This document shows, in pieces, positions 1 to 8,489 of a stretch of DNA of 64,000 bases (the first letter of the stretch is position 1; every line of letters starts with the position of its first letter). A program made the translations under genes and the position numbers. The notes below the pieces were generated by a model. The model was given only the letters and a program-made list of their open reading frames with translations. It had not been told where the DNA came from and did no database searches. Source of the stretch: Lampropedia aestuarii (GTDB lineage: Bacteria > Pseudomonadota > Gammaproteobacteria > Burkholderiales > Burkholderiaceae_C); assembly GCF_004803635.1 (NCBI RefSeq), contig NZ_SSWX01000018.1:1-64000 (forward strand). Direction: 5' to 3'.

Positions 1-110
1 ATGGCTTTCACGGCACCTGGGTTAGCCAGGCACAGCTGCAACAAGGCCACTAAACAGCTGCACCATGCTTGGGCACAAGCATCGACCATCCTGACCTGAA
101 ACTGCTCGGC

Positions 111-368
111 TGTTTAGTCTCGACGCAGTCGCGCAAGGGACAAAAAAAGAGGCAGTACAAGACGCCTGTTGCAGCTCATATGTCTGTATGAGCACAACGG
201 GCAACGCAGTCATGCGCTTTTTGTGCCTTGCCCTTCGGGTTGGGGCCCAAAAGGCACGCTGCCTTGTTAAAAATCCTCGCCGGGCAGATAGCCCGACTGC
301 GGTTTTTGCCGCGCATCGTATCCTTTTGGGCTCCAACGCGGTCTGCGTGGAGAATTTGAGCAGGCTCT
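111..368. repeat. R1 repeat, copy a
   Basis: About 258 bp that match, in inverted orientation, the element at 48611-48876. Shared blocks include the GCGCAAGG-ACAAAAAA stretch, the CATATGTCTGTATGAGC-type inner palindrome, the GTTAAAAATCCTCGCC block and the terminal GAGCAGGCTCTA. The outer ends are diverged and no longer form perfect inverted repeats. No credible protein is encoded. Immediately to the right (369-393) is a small hairpin, AAGAGGGC/GCCCTCTT with a 9-nt loop. Apart from a second hairpin at 474-495 (GCACCAC/GTGGTGC) just beyond the pagL stop, I see nothing else in 1-526. Confidence 0.75.
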
Positions 369-526
369 AAGAGGGCATTGGCAAAGCCCTCTTGCAGCTC
401 ACCACTGCCCGGATCGCCTGCAAGTTGGCGAATGCAGCAGGCATGACTAGCAGCCGCACCACAGCAGCGCATTGCACCACTTGCATCCGTGGTGCGTTTG
501 TCTGCTCGAGTCAGGTCTGATGCAAT

Positions 527-1054
527 TCAATCAAATCGATAGCTGTAGTAGAGGCTATAACTTTCAATGCCTTCATTGGGCTTACTGATCCCCGCGTTGG
601 AGTAGTGCAGCACTCTGAACCCAAAGCGGTGCTTTCCATAATCAAAGCCCACGCCCAGGCGGTCTTCAAAATTCAGCGACCCACCGAGCTGTTTGTCCCC
701 TACACGCGTTTTTGAAAACGCCGCAGCACCAATGCCCGCTTCAAAAAATGGCTGCAAAGAGCCACTGCGTTTGAATTGGTAGACAAACACAGGGCTCAAA
801 GACAGGCTGTAGCTTGTCTGCCCGAGATCTCCGGCCTGCCAACGGGTCAGACCCATGTCCCAAAATCCTGACACGTAACCCGTCGAGCTTTCTAGCCAGC
901 GGGAGGACCAATCCTGAAAAGCCCCGACCCGATAAGTGGTTTGTGTTTGCCCTGTACGTCCCACCGAGACGGCGAGATCCCAAGCATATAAAAAAGGAGA
1001 AAAACTCAAGAGAGCAAGCGCGAAAAATATGGTTGAGAAATATTTTTTGACCAT
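527..1054 (-). CDS. pagL: Lipid A 3-O-deacylase, PagL family
   Basis: Outer-membrane beta-barrel esterase of the PagL family, which removes the 3-O-linked acyl chain from lipid A. The start is set at 1054 because it has an AAGGGG ribosome binding site and gives a clean signal peptide (VKKYF..., hydrophobic core, then FLYA before WDLAV). A longer frame opens at 1111 but adds only a non-signal-like prefix. Numbered from that longer frame, the C-terminal barrel carries H169, S171 and E183. Their spacing (H-x-S, then Glu 12 residues after Ser) is the same as the catalytic His-Ser-Glu of Pseudomonas PagL. The protein ends in an aromatic-rich strand (YSLYYSYRF). It is monocistronic, next to repeat R1a. 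Function is a family-based assignment, with good motif support. Confidence 0.85.
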   Translation of the reverse strand: MVKKYFSTIFFALALLSFSPFLYAWDLAVSVGRTGQTQTTYRVGAFQDWSSRWLESSTGYVSGFWDMGLTRWQAGDLGQTSYSLSLSPVFVYQFKRSGSLQPFFEAGIGAAAFSKTRVGDKQLGGSLNFEDRLGVGFDYGKHRFGFRVLHYSNAGISKPNEGIESYSLYYSYRFD

Positions 1055-1194
1055 ACCGCCCCTTCTAAATGGGTGGATCACCATCGCCTGTCGCACACAA
1101 GAGGCAACCACGATAGAGAAAACTGACTATGAAATATTTTTGATCAATTTTTAGCAAGAAGAATCGATGCTAGCACGATAGAACTGGCTCTGCC

Positions 1195-1533
1195 ATGACA
1201 GCGTTGCATAGATGCAGCAAGCCATGCGTCAGCTGCAATCGGCAAGTGCCTTGCGCGCGACCGTTTGCTCCTCGGCCTGGTTTGACGACAACGAAGCCGA
1301 TGCAGATCAAGGCATTGCGCACAGTGGCGCACATTGCCCAGGCCGGGGCGCGGCAGCTGGGCTATGCGGTGCGTCCCTCATCGACCACATGCGAGAACAT
1401 GGCGCATCACGCAAGCCTTGAGCGCAATGGCCACGAAGTGCGCCCTGCAGGCTTGGCGCCTATTTGGGATGAAGCGCCAGTCCACAACCATGGCAGCCCA
1501 GACTGCCTGTCATGGCTGCGGCTGCTGGCAACG
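1195..1533 (+). pseudogene. Possible decayed gene remnant in the pagL-lysR gap
   Basis: The 455-bp gap between pagL and the LysR gene holds no intact recognisable gene. One plus-strand frame is open here and reads, near 1465-1530, PIWDEAPVHNHGSPDCLSWL. A tryptophan followed by PVHNHGS recalls the metal-binding His-x-His of cupin-type thiol dioxygenases. The frame then runs antisense through the 3' end of the LysR gene, has no ribosome binding site and has no recognisable N-terminal half. It may be the scar of a deleted gene or a chance resemblance. Confidence 0.2.
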
Positions 1534-2451
1534 ATCCCAATACGCCGGAGAGCCAAAATGGCCACTGAGAAAGTCCAAAAACGCATTGAGTTTTTTAGAG
1601 CCGCGCCGGTTGGGCAAATACACGGCCCAAATGCCTCCCATGTCGCTGTCGCCAACCCATGGCTGCCAATCCTGCAGCACCCTCACAAGCCGACCTGCGC
1701 TCACGTCTTGTCCAATCAGCCAAGTCGGCATGATCGCCAAGCCGACGCCACCGATAGTCGCCTGTCTGAGAACCTCTGAGCCATTGGCGCGCAAATTGCC
1801 AGAAACACGCACCTTCTCGGTCTTGCTCTGACAAGTGAACGACCAGGTGCTGGAATGGCTCAAGTCACCATAATTAAAACTCAAGCAATTGTGGCGGCTC
1901 AAATCGGCCGGCGTGGCAGGCACGCCATGCGCTTGCAGATACGAGGGACTGGCGCACAACAAGCGTGTATGCGGAGCGAGTTTGCGCGCCACCAGGTTCT
2001 GCGCCACTGTGGAGCCAAGACGAATCGCCACATCGAAGCGGTCCTCGACCAAGTTGGCCAGTTCATCGCTGAGCTGAATATCCAAGCGCACATCCGGATA
2101 CTGCTGCAAGAAATCGGCCACGACAGGGGCAATATGCAACCAGCCAAACGCCTGCGGCATCGAAATACGCAGCAAGCCACTGGGCGGCCCGGCCAGCTCA
2201 CAAATTGAGCGATCGGCACTCTCCAACTCATCAACAATCCGGCGCGCCTCTTCGTAGTACCGCTGCCCGGCATCGGTGAGTGTGACCATGCGTGTGGAGC
2301 GGTTCATCAGGCGTGCACTCAGCTGCTTCTCCAGCATGTTCAACTGCCGCGTCAACGAAGAAGGTGCCACCCCCAATCGGCGCGCAGCCGGCGCAAACCC
2401 CCCATTCTCCACCACCGCCATAAATGCATTCAATGCCGCAAATTTGTCCAT
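1510..2451 (-). CDS. LysR-family transcriptional regulator
   Basis: LysR-type regulator of 313 residues: N-terminal winged helix-turn-helix (FMAVVENGGFAPAARRLGVAPSSLTRQL, about residues 10-38), linker helix, then a periplasmic-binding-like effector domain (LRISMPQAFGWLHIAPV onward). The start at 2451 is chosen because a GAGGAGG ribosome binding site lies six bases upstream and MDKFAALNAFMAVVE is the usual family beginning; an in-frame start 45 bases earlier lacks a site. It is divergent from the old yellow enzyme gene at 2678, the typical arrangement of a LysR regulator and its target. A TTGCGTT-T-AACGCAA dyad lies between them. The effector is unknown. Confidence 0.88.
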   Translation of the reverse strand: MDKFAALNAFMAVVENGGFAPAARRLGVAPSSLTRQLNMLEKQLSARLMNRSTRMVTLTDAGQRYYEEARRIVDELESADRSICELAGPPSGLLRISMPQAFGWLHIAPVVADFLQQYPDVRLDIQLSDELANLVEDRFDVAIRLGSTVAQNLVARKLAPHTRLLCASPSYLQAHGVPATPADLSRHNCLSFNYGDLSHSSTWSFTCQSKTEKVRVSGNLRANGSEVLRQATIGGVGLAIMPTWLIGQDVSAGRLVRVLQDWQPWVGDSDMGGIWAVYLPNRRGSKKLNAFLDFLSGHFGSPAYWDRCQQPQP

Positions 2452-2503
2452 AGGTGCCTCCTCTGCCGTAATCCTATAAAGCGCCAAAAAACCCATCTCA
2501 TCA

Positions 2504-2518
2504 TTGCGTTTAACGCAA
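2504..2518. promoter_or_regulatory. Candidate LysR-type operator
   Basis: A perfect 15-bp dyad, TTGCGTT-T-AACGCAA, contains the T-N11-A core (T2505, A2517) expected for LysR-family sites. It lies 53-67 bases upstream of the regulator start and between the two divergent genes. Confidence 0.5.
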
Positions 2519-2677
2519 AGAAGATAACGAATTTTAGAGTATTCTCATTTTTAATGAAAAGACGCATGATGGTATCCGTAGTAAGAGCCCAGTGGCACTG
2601 CACCAGCCAACGCTAGCCTGCAGATGCGCTTGGCACTTGTCCATCCCACTGATCTTTTTAATCAACACGCACGCACC

Positions 2678-3799
2678 ATGAGCCACGCACCCGATCAATC
2701 CCCGCAGCTATTCACAGCCCTGACCATTGGCCATTTAAGCCTGACTAACCGCATCGTTATTCCGCCCATGTGTCAATATTCGGCACAAGACGGCAATGCC
2801 AATGACTGGCACTCCATGCACTACGGCAGCCTGGCCGTTTCTGGCGCTGGTTTATTGATTATTGAGGCCACGGCCGTCGCCCCAGAAGGCCGCATCACCG
2901 CCTGGGATGTGGGCTTGTACAGCGATGACAACCAAGCCGCTTTGACCAAGCTGCGCAAGCAACTCGCTCACATGTCAACCATGCCGGTAGCCATCCAGCT
3001 GGCCCATGCAGGCCGCAAGGCCTCGTGCCAAGCACCATGGCATGGCGGCGCCAATATTGCCCCGAACCAGCCCAATGGCTGGCAAACCATCTCAGCCTCG
3101 GCACTGCCCCATAACGACATCGATGCACCGCCACGCGCCTTGTCCAAAGAAGACATCACCCAAGTGATTGCCGATTTTGTGCGTGCCGCCCAGCGTGCCG
3201 ATGCCGCAGGCATCGACGGCATTGAACTGCACATGGCGCACGGCTATCTGGTGCACCAGTTCCTCTCGCCCTTGAGCAACCAGCGGGACGATGAATACGG
3301 CGGCAGTTTGGAAAACCGCATGCGTTTTGCTCTGCAGCTGTACCAAGCCGTGCGCCAGGCCTTTAACCCCAGCAAACCGGTCTGGGTGCGTATTTCGGCC
3401 TCAGACTGGGTCGATGGCGGCTGGGATCTGGAGAGCTCGGTGACCCTGTCTAAAGCACTCAAAGCCCTGGGCGCGCCGATCATCCACGTCTCCAGCGGTG
3501 GCCTGTCGCCGCAACAGGCAATCCCACTCGAAGCAGGCTACCAGGTCGGCTTTGCCACGGCGATCAAAAAAGAAGCCGACATTGCGGTGATTGCTGTGGG
3601 CCTGATCACCACACCCGCCTACGCAGAGGCGCTTTTGGCCAGCGGCCAAGCCGATGCCATCGGCATTGGCCGCGCAGCGCTCTACGATCCACGCTGGCCG
3701 TGGCATGCAGCGGCAGAGCTGGGGGCTCAGGTCGATGCACCACCGCAGTATTGGCGCAGCCAGCCGCGTGAGTTCAAGGCCTTGTTTCGCAGCCAATAA
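2678..3799 (+). CDS. NADH:flavin oxidoreductase, old yellow enzyme family (YqjM-like)
   Basis: FMN-dependent ene-reductase that reduces activated C=C bonds with NAD(P)H. The protein is one TIM barrel. LFTALTIGHLSLTNRIVIPPMCQYSA carries the Cys (residue 32) that tunes the flavin in the YqjM/thermophilic-like subclass. HAGRK follows at about residue 108, and HMAHGYLVHQFLSP holds the two substrate-binding histidines. GIGRAALYDPRWPWHAA is the C-terminal phosphate-binding stretch. The frame is also open from 2624; neither start has a clear ribosome binding site, and 2678 fits the family N-terminus better. It is divergent from the LysR gene, so regulation by electrophilic or oxidative compounds is plausible but inferred. 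Confidence 0.88.
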   Translation: MSHAPDQSPQLFTALTIGHLSLTNRIVIPPMCQYSAQDGNANDWHSMHYGSLAVSGAGLLIIEATAVAPEGRITAWDVGLYSDDNQAALTKLRKQLAHMSTMPVAIQLAHAGRKASCQAPWHGGANIAPNQPNGWQTISASALPHNDIDAPPRALSKEDITQVIADFVRAAQRADAAGIDGIELHMAHGYLVHQFLSPLSNQRDDEYGGSLENRMRFALQLYQAVRQAFNPSKPVWVRISASDWVDGGWDLESSVTLSKALKALGAPIIHVSSGGLSPQQAIPLEAGYQVGFATAIKKEADIAVIAVGLITTPAYAEALLASGQADAIGIGRAALYDPRWPWHAAAELGAQVDAPPQYWRSQPREFKALFRSQ

Positions 3800-3871
3800 G
3801 CATGCCTGGGCTGGCTATTTAACCCCCAGCAGCACTGAGCAATTGCGCGCTCTAATTGCGCCCCCCGCGCG

Positions 3872-5305
3872 CTAGCCACCTTCCGCATTCGCAGTCCAAT
3901 CACCAGCGATGGCCTGGTACAGCGCAATGCTGGCGCGCACGGCGTTGACTTGGCTTTGAGCCTGTGCATCCTGGGCGTTCAGTTGCTCTCGTTGCGTCTC
4001 CAGCACATCGAACAGGCTCGCCGTGCCTGCCTGGAACATGCGCTGGGCCAGTTGCTCGGCCTGGTTGCGTTGCGCAGTAACGGACTGCAGCAGCTGCAGC
4101 TCCGCATGGTTGCGGTCCAACTGCACCAAGGCGTTTTCCACCTCCTCCAAGGCCAGAAGCACTTGCTGCTGGTAGTTCGCCAACTGTTCTGCCGCACCGG
4201 CTTCGCTGGCGGCTATGCGCGCACGCACGCGGCCTGCATCCAGAAACGTCCAATCAATGCCCAACAGCACGCTGCGATTGGCCGTGCCAGCGCTGAATAC
4301 ATCACGCCCAGCAAATGCGGTACTGCCCAGCACTGCGCCTAAGCTAACGCTTGGGAACAAATCGGCAGTGGCCACTCCAATGCGCGCAGTGGCCGCATGC
4401 AGGCGCGCCTCTGCAGCCGCTATATCGGGTCTGCGCCGCAGGACATCGGCCGGTGTGCCGGGTGCCATCATCGCAGGCGGTTGTGGCAACTGGCCATTGC
4501 CATCAAACGCCCCAATCAATTGATTGGGTGTACGCCCCAATAAAACAGCCAGTCGGTGCTCTTGCCGCGCAATGTGCTGCTGCAGTGGTGGCAGTTGTGC
4601 TTGCGTGGCTTGCCATTGCGCCTGAGCGCGGCTGCGATCGAGCTCGGTGCTGCTGCCGGCCTGCAGTCGGCGCTCAACCAATTGCCAGATCGCATGCTGG
4701 TTGCGCTCGGCCGCCATGGCAATCGCCAGCCGCTGCTGCAAGCCGCGCAGCTGCACGTAGCTATCGGCTACTTGCGCGGCAATCAGCACTTGCAGCGCCT
4801 GCAAATCGGCCTGCGTGGCTTGCTGCTGCGCCTGCTCGGCCTCGACCGCACGCTGAATGCGGCCCCACCAATCCAGCTCCCAACGGGCATGGATGCTGGC
4901 ACTGTAGCTGCGCGCTGAGGCCATTTGTTCAGCGCTGCGGTTTTGCTGCGCTGCATTGCCTTGCATGGTCACACTGGGCCAACGCTGCCATTGCGCCTGC
5001 GACAACAAGGCCTGCGCAGCTTGCAGTCTGGCCGCCGCTGCAGCCAGGTCCTGGTTGTTGTGCAGCGCTTGTTGCACCAGCGCGCTCAACTGCGCATCAC
5101 CAAACTGGCGCCAGAACGCTGTGCCCTGCAGGTCACCGCGGTCTTGCTGCGCTTCAGTAGAAGCGGCCATAGTGGCTCGTGCAAACTGTGCGGGCCACGC
5201 GCTGGCGGCTTGTGGGCTTTGAAAATCCGGGCCTACCGTGGCGCAGCCAGTAATCAACAAGCTGCAGGCCAGGGCCATGCCACTGGCAATTCCTTGCTTA
5301 GCCAT
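3872..5305 (-). CDS. RND efflux outer-membrane channel lipoprotein (OprM/NodT family)
   Basis: Outer-membrane factor of a tripartite efflux pump, 477 residues. The chosen start gives a lipoprotein signal peptide, MAKQGIASGMALACSLLITG before Cys21 (lipobox LITGC). Two outer-membrane-efflux repeats follow, rich in Ala/Gln coiled-coil helices (for example ALHNNQDLAAAAARLQAAQ). The ATG overlaps the stop of the pump gene (ATGGCTAA), and CAGGAGG lies six bases upstream, so translation is coupled. It is the last gene of the efflux operon. The substrate cannot be read from sequence. Confidence 0.93.
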   Translation of the reverse strand: MAKQGIASGMALACSLLITGCATVGPDFQSPQAASAWPAQFARATMAASTEAQQDRGDLQGTAFWRQFGDAQLSALVQQALHNNQDLAAAAARLQAAQALLSQAQWQRWPSVTMQGNAAQQNRSAEQMASARSYSASIHARWELDWWGRIQRAVEAEQAQQQATQADLQALQVLIAAQVADSYVQLRGLQQRLAIAMAAERNQHAIWQLVERRLQAGSSTELDRSRAQAQWQATQAQLPPLQQHIARQEHRLAVLLGRTPNQLIGAFDGNGQLPQPPAMMAPGTPADVLRRRPDIAAAEARLHAATARIGVATADLFPSVSLGAVLGSTAFAGRDVFSAGTANRSVLLGIDWTFLDAGRVRARIAASEAGAAEQLANYQQQVLLALEEVENALVQLDRNHAELQLLQSVTAQRNQAEQLAQRMFQAGTASLFDVLETQREQLNAQDAQAQSQVNAVRASIALYQAIAGDWTANAEGG

Positions 5306-8300
5306 GGGTGGCCTCCTGCATCGATGGGGTTGCATCACCGCGCACAGCCACCAGCGATCCACCGCTGAGCTTGCGCAGGCTCACATAAAACACTGGCGTC
5401 AGGAACAAGCCAAACAAGGTCACGCCCAGCATGCCTGAGAACACGGTCACACCAGTGACCGCACGCACTTCAGCCCCCGCACCATGCCCCACCAGCAGCG
5501 GCACAGCGCCGGCAATAAAGGCAATCGAGGTCATCACAATCGGCCGCAATCGCAACCGGCAGGCTTGCCGCGCTGCCTGCCATGTAGCAACACCTTGCAT
5601 TTCCAGCTCACGCGCAAACTCGACAATCAAAATCGCGTTTTTGCAGGCCAGTCCCATCAGCACGACCAGGCCCACTTGCACAAACACGTTGTTGTCCCCC
5701 CCCGTAAGCCAGACTCCAAACAAGGCTGCACAGATACTGACTGGCACGATCAGGATGACCGCCAATGGCAAGGTCCAGCTTTCATAGAGCGCAGCCAACA
5801 CCAAAAACACAAGGACCACAGCGAGCATAAACACCACGCTGGATGCATCGCTTTGCGCCACTTGCTGGTAGCTCATCTCGGTCCAAGCCAGCGCAATGCC
5901 CGGCGGCAGGGTGTTGTCTGCGATCTCGCGCAGCTTGGCCAGCGTCTGGCTGGATGACAGCACACGTGGGTCTGCATCACCAATCAAATCAGCCGCAGGA
6001 AATCCGTTGTAGCGCATCACCGGATCGGGCCCATAGCTGGGTGTGATGCTGACCATGGAGGCCAGCGGCACCATCTGGCCCTGCTGATTGCGCGTTTGCA
6101 GCTGGCCAATGTCTTGGGCAGTCTGGCGGTAGTCGGCATCGGCTTGCAGCACGACCCGGTAGACACGGCCAAACGCATTGAAGTCATTGACGTACACCGA
6201 GCCCAAATAGGTTTGCAAGGTTTGAAACAGATCGCCCAGTGCCACGCCTTGCGCCTTGGCTTTGCTGCGATCGACCTCGACCTCCAACTGCGGAATATTC
6301 GATTGGTAGGCGCTGACCGGGTAATGCATGCCCGGTGTTTTGGCGATCTCGGCCTGCATCGCATCGAGCGCCTGCTGCAGTGCGGCGTAGCCTAAACCTG
6401 CGCGGTCTTCCAAAAACAGCGAATAGCCCGAGCCATTGCCCAGGCCCTGAATTGGCGGCGGCATCAGTGCGTAGCCAAAGCCCTCGTCCATGCCTGCGAG
6501 CTTGGCATTGAGCTCGGCGCTGATGTCGGTGGCACTGCGCGAGCGTGCCTCGAACGGTTTCAAAATCACGTAAGAGCTGCTGAGATTGGGCGTATTCGTG
6601 CCTTGCAATGCATTCAGGCCTGCAAAGGCCGACACGGATTCGACCCCCTCAACCGACAGCGACAGCTGCGTCAACGCTTGCGTGACCTGGTCGGTGCGCT
6701 GCAGCGACGCGCCTTCTGGCAGTTTGGCCCCTGCAAACAAGTACAGCTTGTCCTGCATTGGAATAAAGCCACCTGGCACGTGGTTGAGCAGCACGGCTGT
6801 GCCCGCCAGCAAACCAACGTAGACCAGCATGACCACACCACGCGCGCGGAAAGAGCGCCCCACCACGCCCTCATAGGCGTTGGCGCTGCGCGCAAACACA
6901 CGGTTAAAGGCTTGGAAGAAGCGGCCCAAGCAGGCATCCATGGCACGCGTGAGCCAGTCCTTGCGCGCGCCATGGCCTTGCAACAGCTTGGCCGCCAGCG
7001 CTGGCGACAAGGTCAGCGAGTTGATCGCCGAAATCACGGTAGAGATCGCAATCGTCACCGCAAACTGCTGGTAAAACTGCCCGGTGATGCCATCCAAAAA
7101 TGCCATTGGCACAAACACCGCGCACAGCACCAGGGCAATTGCAATAATCGGCCCAGTCACCTCTTGCATGGCCAAATACGCTGCCTGTCGCGGTTGGTGG
7201 CCTTGCTGAATAAAGCGCTCGACGTTCTCGACCACGACAATCGCATCGTCAACCACAATCCCAATGGCCAGCACCAGCCCAAACAAGGTCAGGGTATTGA
7301 TCGAATAACCCAGCAGGTAGAGTCCCGCAAAGGTGCCGACAATCGACACCGGCACCGCCAGCAAGGGAATCAGCGAGGCGCGCCAGGTCTGCAAAAAGAC
7401 AATCACCACCAGCACAACCAGCACCACCGCTTCTATCAAGGTGGTTTGCACGGCTTTGATCGAATCGCGCACAAACACCGTCGGGTCCCACAGATACTCA
7501 AATTGTGTGCCCTGCGGCAAATTCGCAGAGAGCGAATCCAAGGTTTGGTAAACCTGCTCGGCCACGCCCAGCGCATTGGCCCCTGGCGTGAGGAAAATGC
7601 CCATCGCAGCCATATCCTGGTGGTCAAGCGATGCGCGCAAGCTGTAGTCGCTGGCGCCCAGCTCCAGCCTGGCCACATCGGCCAGTCGGACCAACTGCCC
7701 AGACTCACCTGCTTTGAGCACGATCTCGCCAAACTCTTCTGGGCTTTTGAGTCGGCCTTGCACGTTGATCGACAGCAGCTTGTCCGCGCCCGCTTTGCTG
7801 GGCTCAGCGCCCAATTGCCCAGCCGAGACCTGCACGTTTTGCTCACGCACCGCCGCCAGCACATCGCTGGCTGTCAGTTGCCGTGCAGCGAGCTGCTCAG
7901 GGTCCAGCCAAATGCGCATGGCGTAATCGCCCGCACCGTACACGCCCACATCGCCAATGCCGGGAATGCGCGCCAGCACATCCTTGACTTGCAAGGTCAC
8001 GTAATTGCGCAGATACAAGGTGTCGTGCTGGCCGTCGGTCGAGGCCAGCCCCACATACATCAGCGGCGTGTTCGACTGCTTTTGCGTAGTAATGCCGTAT
8101 TGCCGCACCTCTTCAGGCAGGCGACTTTGCGCTTGGCTGACGCGGTTTTGCACCCGCACGGCAGCGGCATCGGGGTCAGTGCCAGGACGAAAACTGGCAA
8201 TCACCTGCAAGCTGCCATCAGAAGCGGCCACTGACTTCAGGTACATCAGGCCTTCAACACCGTTGATGGCTTCTTCCAAGGGCACGGCAACCGATTCGGC

Positions 8301-8477
8301 AATGTCCTTGGGATTGGCGCCTGGATAGACCGCTCGCACCATGACGCTGGGCGGCACGACCTCGGGATATTCACCCGAAGGCAGCTGCGGAATGGCAATC
8401 AAACCAGCAGCGAACAAGATGACGGAGAGCACGATCGCAAAGATCGGCCGGTCGATGAAAAATCGGCTGAAGTTCAT
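5298..8477 (-). CDS. RND multidrug efflux pump, inner-membrane subunit (AcrB/HAE1 family)
   Basis: Proton-driven inner-membrane transporter, 1059 residues, slightly longer than typical AcrB. It begins MNFSRFFIDRPIFAIVLSV, the canonical first transmembrane helix. The proton-relay Asp pair is in IGIVVDDAIVVVENVERF (TM4) and the partner Lys in GLACKNAILIVEFARE (TM10). Two large periplasmic porter/docking loops lie between the halves. The ribosome binding site GGAG sits in the 12-base gap after the fusion-protein gene. Cotranscribed with the genes on each side from the SoxR-type promoter at 9867-9897. Probably exports redox-active or amphiphilic compounds. Confidence 0.95.
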   Translation of the reverse strand: MNFSRFFIDRPIFAIVLSVILFAAGLIAIPQLPSGEYPEVVPPSVMVRAVYPGANPKDIAESVAVPLEEAINGVEGLMYLKSVAASDGSLQVIASFRPGTDPDAAAVRVQNRVSQAQSRLPEEVRQYGITTQKQSNTPLMYVGLASTDGQHDTLYLRNYVTLQVKDVLARIPGIGDVGVYGAGDYAMRIWLDPEQLAARQLTASDVLAAVREQNVQVSAGQLGAEPSKAGADKLLSINVQGRLKSPEEFGEIVLKAGESGQLVRLADVARLELGASDYSLRASLDHQDMAAMGIFLTPGANALGVAEQVYQTLDSLSANLPQGTQFEYLWDPTVFVRDSIKAVQTTLIEAVVLVVLVVIVFLQTWRASLIPLLAVPVSIVGTFAGLYLLGYSINTLTLFGLVLAIGIVVDDAIVVVENVERFIQQGHQPRQAAYLAMQEVTGPIIAIALVLCAVFVPMAFLDGITGQFYQQFAVTIAISTVISAINSLTLSPALAAKLLQGHGARKDWLTRAMDACLGRFFQAFNRVFARSANAYEGVVGRSFRARGVVMLVYVGLLAGTAVLLNHVPGGFIPMQDKLYLFAGAKLPEGASLQRTDQVTQALTQLSLSVEGVESVSAFAGLNALQGTNTPNLSSSYVILKPFEARSRSATDISAELNAKLAGMDEGFGYALMPPPIQGLGNGSGYSLFLEDRAGLGYAALQQALDAMQAEIAKTPGMHYPVSAYQSNIPQLEVEVDRSKAKAQGVALGDLFQTLQTYLGSVYVNDFNAFGRVYRVVLQADADYRQTAQDIGQLQTRNQQGQMVPLASMVSITPSYGPDPVMRYNGFPAADLIGDADPRVLSSSQTLAKLREIADNTLPPGIALAWTEMSYQQVAQSDASSVVFMLAVVLVFLVLAALYESWTLPLAVILIVPVSICAALFGVWLTGGDNNVFVQVGLVVLMGLACKNAILIVEFARELEMQGVATWQAARQACRLRLRPIVMTSIAFIAGAVPLLVGHGAGAEVRAVTGVTVFSGMLGVTLFGLFLTPVFYVSLRKLSGGSLVAVRGDATPSMQEATHG

Positions 8478-8489
8478 GCGTGGCTCCGA

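Noticed and set aside
22-472. Several overlapping short frames in the first 500 bases
   Set aside because: They lie in repeat R1a, and similar peptides appear wherever R1 is present; this is repeat sequence, not conserved protein.
6603-8234. Long plus-strand open frame (543 codons) opposite the RND pump
   Set aside because: Composition is His/Gln/Arg-rich with no domain; it is the antisense shadow of a clear AcrB-family gene.
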